A DNA stretch of 11,346 nucleotides, taken from contig SMWC01000110.1 in assembly GCA_004357505.1 (NCBI GenBank), forward strand, positions 1 through 11,346. Reading direction: 5' to 3'. Below the pieces are notes generated by a model that made no database searches, was not told the DNA's origin, and worked only from the letters and a program-made list of their open reading frames with translations. The position numbers were made by a program, and so were the translations under genes. Source of the DNA: Gammaproteobacteria bacterium. GTDB taxonomy: Bacteria > Pseudomonadota > Gammaproteobacteria > Steroidobacterales > Rariloculaceae. Below, piece after piece: positions 5,360-11,346 of the stretch (positions within the stretch are counted from its first letter, which is position 1; every line of letters starts with the position of its first letter).

Positions 5360-7528
5360 ATGAAGTATATGACTCACCTCATCCCTGTTTTGCTGCTCCT
5401 AGGCGTAGCCTCTGTCACCGCCCAGGGCATCGATACTCTGCAGGGCTCCGAGGAACAAAAACGCGTGGAGATGATGCGGACGGATTCACCACCAATACTC
5501 GATGGCGTTCTGGACGACGCCGTTTGGTCTCAGGCGACGGTGATCGATGACTTTCATCAGTTCAGGCCGCTCGATCACGGTGAGCCCAGTGAGCGAACGC
5601 TGGTCTATCTGCTCTACGACGACAATTACCTGTATGTTGCCGCGCGCATGTGGGACAGCGAGCCAGACCAGATCAGGGCGCGGCAAATGGTTCAGGGCGA
5701 GAACACGCGCTGGGATGACAGCTTTTCGATCTATCTCGACCCGTTCAACAACAAACGTTCCGGATACCGATTTCAGGTCAACCCGAATAGCGTACGTGGC
5801 GAGGGGACGTTCGAGACGCCCACGCGCCTCAATTATAACTGGGAGGGGATCTGGTACGCAGAGGCCCGAATCAATGACGAAGGTTGGGTCGCGGAGATGG
5901 CCGTGCCCTTCAAGACCCTGAACTTCGATCCCAATAATCCGGACTGGGGTTTCACGCTCGAGCGAACCATCGCGCGTAAACAGGAGGATATTTCCTGGTC
6001 ATCCTACAACCGAGCAGTAAACCCGGGCTCCGCAGGTCTAGTGACCGGGTTGACCGGATTGCAGCAGGGCAGGGGGCTCGATCTCGTGCCTTCCATTGTC
6101 ACCACCGCGTCCAGGGATTTTACTACGGGCATTAGTGACAGCCAGACGGAGCCGGCGTTGGATGTGTTCTATAACTTCACGCCGTCGCTGACCGGTGTGC
6201 TGACGCTCAACACCGACTTTTCGGCGACCGAGGTCGATGATCAACTGATCAATCTGACTCGCTTCGGTCTGTTCTTCCCGGAGAAGAGAGATTTCTTCCT
6301 CCAGGATGTAGATATATTCGCTTTCGGCGAGTTGCGGCGTAACGGAATGCCGTTCTTCTCCCGCCGAATAGGCCTCAGTGATAGCGGACAGCCGGTCGAT
6401 TTGAACGTGGGCGCGAAACTCACTGGCCGCGTGGGGCGCTTCAATGTTGGTGTTCTCGGCGTACAGCAGGATGAGTTCGATCAGGTTGACAGCAGTGATC
6501 TGTTCGTCGGTCGACTGGCAGCCAACGTGCTCAGAGAATCCAGCGTCGGTTTCATCGTGACCGACGGAGATCCGCGGACCAATCTTGATAACTCTCTACT
6601 GGGCGTTGATTTTCGCTATCGCAATACGAGTCTGCCGTCGGGCCACAGCCTGGAGGGCGAGTTCTGGTATCAGAGCTCGGACACGGAAGGAGTCGATTCC
6701 AAGGAGGATGCCTGGGGAATTCGAATCTCCTCGCCCAATACTGAAGGTCTCCGTGGTTACCTTGGGTATACGAGCATTGAAGAGAATTTCAACCCGGCGC
6801 TAGGTTTCGTCAACCGAAGAGATATCAATTACACGGAGGCTAGTCTCGGCTATACGAATCGGCCGGAACATCGCTGGCTACGCGCGCTGACGCACTCTGT
6901 GACATTTCGAAATTACGACAAGATATCGGGCGGTCTGGAGAGCCGCTTCCTGTTTATCGAGCCGTTCGAGATCGAAACGAACAGCGGTGATCAGTTTGGC
7001 ACTGAGTTGACTCGAAATCGTGAGGTGCTGGTGGGTGCGTTCGAGATTTCCGCTGGTGTGATCATCCCACCAGGGGACTACGAGTTCGACCGTTACGGGA
7101 TCGAGGTGTCCGGGGCCAACGAACGTAAACTTGCGCCTAGCTTTGAGGTGAACGCGGGCGAATTTTACGACGGCGATCGTATCGAGATGTCAGCCAAACT
7201 CGACTGGCGGCCGAATCGGCGGCTGTATCTTAGATTTGAGTACGAATATAACGACATCGAACTGCCGGGCGGGGACTTTATCACCCGTCTGATTCAGATC
7301 AATGCCGACGTTGCGTTCAACGTCAGGTGGTCGTGGCTCAATCTGCTGCAGTATGACAATGAGTCAGGATCCGCAGGTATCAACAGCCGGTTGCGCTGGA
7401 ATCCCCGGGCGGGCCAGGATCTCTATATCGTCCTGAATTACGGCTTCAGTGCGGAGGGGGCGTTCTCCGGTCTCGAGTCGGAGCAGTCGCAGTTTTCGGT
7501 CAAGTATACGCAGACGTTCCGCTTCTAA
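5360..7528 (+). CDS. Outer-membrane protein with CBM9-like N-terminal domain and DUF5916 barrel
   Basis: This encodes 722 residues from ATG at 5360. A signal peptide (about 1-21, core LIPVLLLLGVASVTA) leads to a CBM9-like domain (about 40-225) that opens with PPILDGVLDDAVWSQA (44-59) and carries DDNYLYVAARMWD (87-99), DDSFSIYLDPFNN (119-131) and GWVAEMAVPFKTL (175-187). The DUF5916 signature follows: FFPEKRDFFLQ (305-315), FFSRRIG (332-338) and GAKLTGR (351-357). After that come amphipathic strands to the terminal TQTFRF, whose final Phe is the usual outer-membrane barrel insertion signal. Family members are of unknown function; the CBM9-like fold suggests ligand or carbohydrate binding at the cell surface. 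It is the only plus-strand gene, divergent from the GGT-like gene and convergent with the binding-protein gene ending at 7553. The Shine-Dalgarno is weak; ATG at 5369 is an alternative start. Confidence 0.88.
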   Translation: MKYMTHLIPVLLLLGVASVTAQGIDTLQGSEEQKRVEMMRTDSPPILDGVLDDAVWSQATVIDDFHQFRPLDHGEPSERTLVYLLYDDNYLYVAARMWDSEPDQIRARQMVQGENTRWDDSFSIYLDPFNNKRSGYRFQVNPNSVRGEGTFETPTRLNYNWEGIWYAEARINDEGWVAEMAVPFKTLNFDPNNPDWGFTLERTIARKQEDISWSSYNRAVNPGSAGLVTGLTGLQQGRGLDLVPSIVTTASRDFTTGISDSQTEPALDVFYNFTPSLTGVLTLNTDFSATEVDDQLINLTRFGLFFPEKRDFFLQDVDIFAFGELRRNGMPFFSRRIGLSDSGQPVDLNVGAKLTGRVGRFNVGVLGVQQDEFDQVDSSDLFVGRLAANVLRESSVGFIVTDGDPRTNLDNSLLGVDFRYRNTSLPSGHSLEGEFWYQSSDTEGVDSKEDAWGIRISSPNTEGLRGYLGYTSIEENFNPALGFVNRRDINYTEASLGYTNRPEHRWLRALTHSVTFRNYDKISGGLESRFLFIEPFEIETNSGDQFGTELTRNREVLVGAFEISAGVIIPPGDYEFDRYGIEVSGANERKLAPSFEVNAGEFYDGDRIEMSAKLDWRPNRRLYLRFEYEYNDIELPGGDFITRLIQINADVAFNVRWSWLNLLQYDNESGSAGINSRLRWNPRAGQDLYIVLNYGFSAEGAFSGLESEQSQFSVKYTQTFRF

Positions 7529-7552
7529 CGTTCACGAATTTGGGCAGCAAAG

Positions 7553-8530
7553 TTACCGGCTCAGGGCGGAATAGACGGCGTCGAGGTTCTTTCTCAATAT
7601 TTGCTGTAGGCCGTCGGTGACCAGCTGGCGATTTTCAACCATGCCGGGATCACCGGTGTCGAGCACGACGAGCTCGGCGCCCGCAGCGCTGACGGCGCCC
7701 AGGATTGCATCGCTGGGCATCCATTTGTGAATTACAACTTTGATCTCGCGCTGTTTTAGGTGACTGGTTAGAAAATCCAAGTCGGCTTCGGTCCAGCGGA
7801 TATCCTGTTTGATGAAATAGCCGTCGACATACAATCCCATATCGTTGGTCAGGTAGATAAAATCGCCGGTCAGGGCGAAGACGGTATCGGCACCGGCCTC
7901 GATCAGGCGATTTTGGTACTCATTGCGAAGATTCAGTAGCGACCATTTAAGGTCATCCAAGTTGCTGTGAATCGTCGTTTCGAAGTCGGGAAACAGCTCG
8001 ATCAGGTCATGGGCGATGATGTCGCCCATGCGGATCGCATTCGAGAGGCTCAGCCAGAAATAGGGCGCAATCGCTGCACCGGCCGGATCGGTATCGGTGC
8101 CCCAGTCAACGTTAGAGACCGGCGTGTCTGCCAGAGCAACGCCAGGTGTGCTCAGCGACCACGGTAAGGCGGCATCGATATCGACGATGCGGATATTCGC
8201 ATCGCGGGCGAACCGGTAGATCGGATCCCCGGGCAGGGCGTTGGTAACAGAAATCACTGCGGTCGCCGCAGCGAACGTAGGTGAGAGCGCCTCTGTTCGT
8301 CTGCCGATGTAGTCCTTCAGCAGCGACATCTGCCGGCCGTCCTGCGGTACGTTCAGCACTTGGATGGGCGTTTCGCGGGTCAGAGCGCTGGCAAGCGAAT
8401 AAGTCGCCTGATTGCCCGTCAGTATCGTGATCTGTGGCTGATCTGCCGCCTGAATGTTAACCGCCAGCAGCGCAAGGATCGCTGTCGGTAAAGACCGCAC
8501 ACCGGTTAAGTACGTGATTAGCTTGGCCAT
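7553..8530 (-). CDS. TroA/ZnuA-like binding protein lacking the usual metal ligands
   Basis: This encodes 325 residues from ATG at 8530 with GGAG 8 nt upstream. The signal peptide is about 1-29 (core PTAILALLAVNIQA). The fold assignment rests on PYFWLSLSNAIRMGDIIAHDL (near 156-176), which aligns with the NPHxWLDPENA helix of metal-binding proteins, and on the C-terminal pattern of conserved lengths ending LVVLDTGDPGM (287-297). The three ligand-His positions appear replaced: PQDGRQM (62-68) where family members have DPHxYE, Tyr157 for the His of NPHxW, and Thr221 (LTGD) for the His of the FHDAFGY loop. Asp291 of the VLD segment remains. It is the last gene of the ABC operon, 36 bp after the permease. 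It may bind a chelate or non-metal ligand, or act as an accessory protein. The family call is moderately sure; the function is unknown. Confidence 0.75.
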   Translation of the reverse strand: MAKLITYLTGVRSLPTAILALLAVNIQAADQPQITILTGNQATYSLASALTRETPIQVLNVPQDGRQMSLLKDYIGRRTEALSPTFAAATAVISVTNALPGDPIYRFARDANIRIVDIDAALPWSLSTPGVALADTPVSNVDWGTDTDPAGAAIAPYFWLSLSNAIRMGDIIAHDLIELFPDFETTIHSNLDDLKWSLLNLRNEYQNRLIEAGADTVFALTGDFIYLTNDMGLYVDGYFIKQDIRWTEADLDFLTSHLKQREIKVVIHKWMPSDAILGAVSAAGAELVVLDTGDPGMVENRQLVTDGLQQILRKNLDAVYSALSR

Positions 8531-8566
8531 AGCCTAAACTCCACAATGTCGCTGGACACTCCCGCG

Positions 8567-9472
8567 TCAGATGCTCGCTTCTCGATAGCGGGGCATCACC
8601 ATGCGTATGATCATGGTCACGACGAAGATCATTGCCGCGGTGAGAATAATGGCTCCGCCAGAGGGAACCGGTAGATCCCAGCGCATTGGAGCGTAAATAC
8701 CGATCAGACAACTGGCGGTTGAGAAAATGACGCTCCAGGCGACAAAACCTCGAATCGAGCGATTGAGATTGCGCGCGGCAGCAGCGGGAATCAGTAACAG
8801 AGCTTCGACCAGAACTGCGCCGACGATCTTGACGCAGGCGACGGTCAGAATGGTCACGAGCAGGACGAATACGTACTCGAGCAAATGGACGTTGATGCCG
8901 CGGACATGAGCGAGGCTGGGATTCAGACTGGCGAGCAACATCTGGTTATACAGCGGCAGGGCTACGCACGCAGTAATCAACGTCGTAACCAACAAGACAT
9001 TCATGTCGGTGTCGTTCACCGTGAGGATCGAGCCGAACATCACCGTGTCGAGAATATGAGTATTTACTTTGGCTGAAACCCACAGCAGCGTCGTAGCACC
9101 TATCGCCAGAGAGATTGACAGAAACACGCCGATCAGCGTATCCGAGGACATCTTGGTTCGATTCTTGGAGAAGTTCAGGAGTAGAGCGAAGAGGATGCAG
9201 AAGCTGAACATCGATACATATGGTGCCGTGTAGGACTCGCCGATCATCACCCCGATCGCGACTCCGGTCAGCGCGGCGTTACCGATTGCCTGAGAAAAGA
9301 AGGCCATGCGTTTGATGACCACCATGGTTCCGATACCGCCGAGCAGTGGGCCCACGACGAGCGCACAGAGAAATCCGTTGACGACGAACTCGTAAAGAAA
9401 TGTGTAGTGAATAATTCCCTGATCGGCCAGATTGATGATGTACTGGCGAAGCAATTCATAAAATGCGCTCAT
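8567..9472 (-). CDS. Metal ABC transporter permease, ABC-3 (ZnuB-like) family
   Basis: This encodes 301 residues from ATG at 9472, only 4 nt after the ATPase stop codon, suggesting translational coupling; no strong Shine-Dalgarno is seen. It is an integral inner-membrane subunit with about eight or nine hydrophobic segments. Family landmarks are RMAFFSQAIGNAALTGVAIG (55-74, the conserved RRMSFFGDALSHAALPG-type loop), SSDTLIGVFLS (109-119), the MFGSIL segment (145-150), VKIVGAVLVEALLLIPAAAA (214-233) and DLPVPSGGAIIL (266-277). ZnuB/MntB/TroC permeases dimerise and work with the ATPase and a periplasmic binding protein to import Zn2+, Mn2+ or Fe2+. Length is a little above the usual 260-290 because of an N-terminal extension of about 20 residues before the first membrane segment. 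Confidence 0.92.
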   Translation of the reverse strand: MSAFYELLRQYIINLADQGIIHYTFLYEFVVNGFLCALVVGPLLGGIGTMVVIKRMAFFSQAIGNAALTGVAIGVMIGESYTAPYVSMFSFCILFALLLNFSKNRTKMSSDTLIGVFLSISLAIGATTLLWVSAKVNTHILDTVMFGSILTVNDTDMNVLLVTTLITACVALPLYNQMLLASLNPSLAHVRGINVHLLEYVFVLLVTILTVACVKIVGAVLVEALLLIPAAAARNLNRSIRGFVAWSVIFSTASCLIGIYAPMRWDLPVPSGGAIILTAAMIFVVTMIIRMVMPRYREASI

Positions 9473-9476
9473 GATG

Positions 9477-10205
9477 TTAATTCGCCGTCGTGGCTTGTTT
9501 CTCGAACAGCTCCAAGCTCGGGAACAGATGTGCGGCGGTGCCGCTTGCAAGCACTTGCCGCGGGTCGCCGTCCAACAGGACTTTCCGGTCGATGTAGGTC
9601 AATGTGTCGGCGATCTCGTTGACCTGGGCGATATCATGATTGATCCAAACGACGGTTCCGCCCGCGTTGGTGAAATCTACGATCGAAGTCTCCAGGATTT
9701 TTCTGCCGGCCAGGTCGAGGCCGGTCATCGGCTCGTCGAGGACCAGCAGAGCAGGTTCGGGGATCAACGCCTGCGCGAACAGCACTCGTTGGCGTTCGCC
9801 ACCGGACAGACTGCCGAGTATGGATTTGCTTTTGCTGGTCAGTCCTACCCGATCCAGCACCGCCGCAATTTGCGAGTGGCGCGAGCGGGCGATGCCAAGA
9901 AATACGGGGCGTCTCTGGCAGGTCATGCCCATGAAATCGCGAACGGTCACCGGCAGGGTTTTATCGAACTCGAGGGTCTGCGGCACATAGCCGATGACCC
10001 GGTTGTCGTGCCAATCGATCGTGATATTGCCGGAATGCGGCATCTGTCCCAGCATCGAGAGTATTAGCGAGGTTTTTCCACCGCCGTTGACGCCGATGAT
10101 GCAGTGGATCTTACCGGGGCGAATCGAGAAACTGATGTCCTGCAGAATTCGAGTATTACCCAAGCTCAGGTTGACATTCTCAAACTTGATCGATGGGCCC
10201 TGCAT
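9477..10205 (-). CDS. Metal ABC transporter ATP-binding protein (ZnuC-like)
   Basis: This encodes 242 residues from ATG at 10205 with AAGGA 7 nt upstream. It is a complete ABC ATPase: Walker A GVNGGGKT (38-45), Q-loop Gln76 in YVPQ, signature LSGGERQR (133-140), Walker B LLVLDEP (153-159), D-loop GLD (162-164) and H-loop His190 in NHDI. The substitution of GVNGGGKT for the common GPNGAGKS keeps the P-loop pattern. It would power the permease encoded immediately downstream by ATP hydrolysis at the inner face of the membrane. It begins 27 bp after the binding-protein stop at 10233. Size and neighbours fit the ZnuC/MntA/TroB group; the exact metal cannot be read from this subunit. Confidence 0.93.
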   Translation of the reverse strand: MQGPSIKFENVNLSLGNTRILQDISFSIRPGKIHCIIGVNGGGKTSLILSMLGQMPHSGNITIDWHDNRVIGYVPQTLEFDKTLPVTVRDFMGMTCQRRPVFLGIARSRHSQIAAVLDRVGLTSKSKSILGSLSGGERQRVLFAQALIPEPALLVLDEPMTGLDLAGRKILETSIVDFTNAGGTVVWINHDIAQVNEIADTLTYIDRKVLLDGDPRQVLASGTAAHLFPSLELFEKQATTAN

Positions 10206-10232
10206 GCGGAATTCCTTGCGGCGGCGATTCGA

Positions 10233-11174
10233 TCACGACCGATCGTTAGCGGTGTCGTTAATGGCTTGAGCCAGCGTGTCCAGATTCTCGCGCATCTCGT
10301 CGATAAATTTTTCAGGCGTATAAGGGCCGCTGCTGATGTGTGAGATCGAGTACATTTCGACCCCAGTGGCGTCGCGGATGGTGTCCGAAAGCTTGCTGGC
10401 GAAATACTTCTCGGCGAACAGCACGTTAACGTGGGCGGCGTTGATCCGGTCGATGGTATCGGCCAGCTGACGAGCGGTCGGCTCGACGCCGTGGCGCGGC
10501 TCGATCACGGCCGTGACCTGCAGCCCGAGTTCCTGAAGTATGTAGTCATAGCCACTGTGCATGGTGGCGACGCGGAATTTCGATAGATCCGCACCGGTGA
10601 TCTTCTCATCGAATTCCGCCCGCAGCTTGCGGATGTCGAGAGCGTACTGACGTGCGTTGTCTCGATAGAATTTGGCATTGTCGGGATCCAGTTCCCCCAG
10701 GCTGCGGGCGATTAAATAAATCTGCTGGATGGCTGCAGTCGTTGAAATAAAGGTGTGCGGATTGACGATTTTTTCCCCGCTGCTGTCACCGGCGATCGGG
10801 ATAAGCGAGACTCCGTCATTGGCGTAAATCAGCGGCAGCTTGTCTTTCATTCCAGCGGCATCGAGAATCTCGAACGCCCATGAATCGTGACCTATGCCGT
10901 TGACGATGAGCACATCCATCGACGTAATGCGAATCATGTCGTTTGCTTGCGGCGCGTAACCGTGAGGATTGGAATCGGAATCGATCAGGGGGATTATCTC
11001 TGCGCGGTCATCGACAATATGGGCTACGAAACTGTAGTAAGGGTGCAAGGTGACACCGATCCTAAGCTCGGCGGCACGCGTCTGACTGGCGCCGATCATT
11101 AACAGCATGGTTGAAGCGATGCCGAGCGTTTTGAGAACTCTATGCATGGGGAAAACCATCTGCTTACTCTCCAT
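10233..11174 (-). CDS. Metal ABC transporter substrate-binding protein, zinc-type (ZnuA/TroA-like)
   Basis: This encodes 313 residues from ATG at 11174 (AGGA 6 nt upstream). ATG at 11159, behind a GGAG, is a fair alternative. The signal peptide ends near TRAAE (32-36), so the protein is periplasmic. Ligand motifs of cluster-9 binding proteins are present: SNPHGYAP (His71), VNPHTFIS (His140) and ATMHSGYDY (His206). A His at the third site favours zinc over manganese, whose binding proteins often have Glu there. The fourth ligand is usually an Asp in a YxLDPL-type segment; here the corresponding stretch reads MYSISHISSGPYTPE (274-288), so His279 may serve or the site may be three-coordinate. 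The His-rich loop of many ZnuA proteins, expected between His71 and His140, is absent. The conserved EPRHGVEPTARQ (225-236) and FAEKYFASKLSDTI (253-266) support the family. It feeds the ATPase and permease downstream. Confidence 0.92.
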   Translation of the reverse strand: MESKQMVFPMHRVLKTLGIASTMLLMIGASQTRAAELRIGVTLHPYYSFVAHIVDDRAEIIPLIDSDSNPHGYAPQANDMIRITSMDVLIVNGIGHDSWAFEILDAAGMKDKLPLIYANDGVSLIPIAGDSSGEKIVNPHTFISTTAAIQQIYLIARSLGELDPDNAKFYRDNARQYALDIRKLRAEFDEKITGADLSKFRVATMHSGYDYILQELGLQVTAVIEPRHGVEPTARQLADTIDRINAAHVNVLFAEKYFASKLSDTIRDATGVEMYSISHISSGPYTPEKFIDEMRENLDTLAQAINDTANDRS

Positions 11175-11346
11175 AAATTTTCCTGACCTCTTGGTCCCCG
11201 GTGTAAGGCACAACTTCTCTCCAGCCGCGCAGAATCAAAGAGTCACGAAAGCCGCTCTCCGGCATGTCGACCAAACCCTTTTCGTTCCACCAGATAACGA
11301 TGGCGTTGGTGTTGGTAAACCCGGCATGAACGTGGCCGATCACCAA
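11164..11346 (-). CDS. C-terminal fragment of an unidentified gene at the head of the metal ABC operon
   Basis: Sixty codons are visible, open to the right edge, ending at TAA (11166-11164). The frame at the edge reads LVIGHVHAG, so the true start lies outside. The C-terminus contains NAIVIWWNEKGLVDMPESGF and GWREVVPYTGD and ends KIYGE. I do not recognise the family. The frame overlaps the ATG at 11174 of the binding-protein gene by 11 bp (ATGGAGAGTAA), or sits 4 nt before the alternative start at 11159. Either way it suggests co-transcription and coupled translation with the importer. A transport-associated or metal-linked role is inferred from position only. Confidence 0.7.
   Translation of the reverse strand: MVIGHVHAGFTNTNAIVIWWNEKGLVDMPESGFRDSLILRGWREVVPYTGDQEVRKIYGE
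11181..11184 (-). promoter_or_regulatory. Ribosome binding site for the zinc-type binding protein
   Basis: AGGA on the minus strand, 6 nt before ATG 11174, lies inside the end of the upstream reading frame. A second GGAG (within ATGGAGAG) precedes the alternative ATG at 11159 by 9 nt. The site choice therefore decides whether the two genes overlap (11 bp) or are separated by 4 nt. Confidence 0.55.

Noticed and set aside
7529..7552. Bidirectional terminator between the convergent DUF5916 and binding-protein genes
   Set aside because: The 24-bp gap contains no inverted repeat followed by a T-run on either strand.
9472..9550. Permease start at 9550, overlapping the ATPase gene by about 75 bp
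   Set aside because: The extra 26 residues are Cys/Arg/Pro-rich and come from the shadow of the ATPase frame. ATG at 9472 directly after the ATPase stop is the natural coupled start.
9471..10067. Plus-strand 198-codon open frame opposite the ATPase gene
   Set aside because: It is antisense to a complete ABC ATPase with all motifs intact, its translation shows no recognisable domain, and it fits a codon-bias shadow.

Overview
The window looks like a chromosomal segment of a Gram-negative bacterium, most likely a gammaproteobacterium. The evidence is four predicted outer-membrane or periplasm-facing protein families (MipA/OmpV, a DUF5916-type barrel, a GGT-family enzyme and a zinc-type ABC uptake system) and a proteobacterial-type tRNA-Pro. 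An environmental, possibly marine lineage is plausible because the paired 'DLSG(V/T)W' proteins and DUF6152 are common in such genomes, but that is inference. I see no insertion sequence, phage gene, CRISPR array or rRNA. Every gene except one lies on the minus strand.

Region 1 (1-2316): the 5' part of a tRNA-Pro(CGG) gene, cut by the window edge and read outward, then three exported-protein genes that read towards it. In transcription order these are a DUF6152 protein (2316-1930) and two diverged paralogues of one uncharacterised secreted family (1890-1078 and 963-154). They probably form one transcription unit.

Region 2 (2417-5225): a GGT-family N-terminal nucleophile hydrolase, followed 43 bp later by a MipA/OmpV-family outer-membrane protein. 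The hydrolase keeps the autoprocessing Thr-Thr-His but lacks the residues classical gamma-glutamyltransferases use to hold the glutamyl group, so its substrate is open.

Region 3 (5226-7528): a 134-bp divergent intergenic region with a 10-bp-period direct repeat (ATTCTTAA), then the only plus-strand gene. It encodes a 722-residue protein with an N-terminal CBM9-like domain and a DUF5916-type outer-membrane barrel.

Region 4 (7553-11346): a metal ABC importer operon read right to left. Its order is an unidentified upstream gene (C-terminus only), a zinc-type binding protein with three metal-ligand His motifs, a ZnuC-like ATPase, a ZnuB-like permease, and a second TroA-like binding protein in which all three ligand His positions are replaced. 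Gaps are short (4-36 bp), and the first two genes may overlap. The operon promoter, and any Zur operator, would lie beyond the right edge.

Most of the window is ordinary. The points most worth a second look are the ligand-less second binding protein, the atypical GGT, the DUF6152-paralogue trio, and the repeat in the divergent promoter region.
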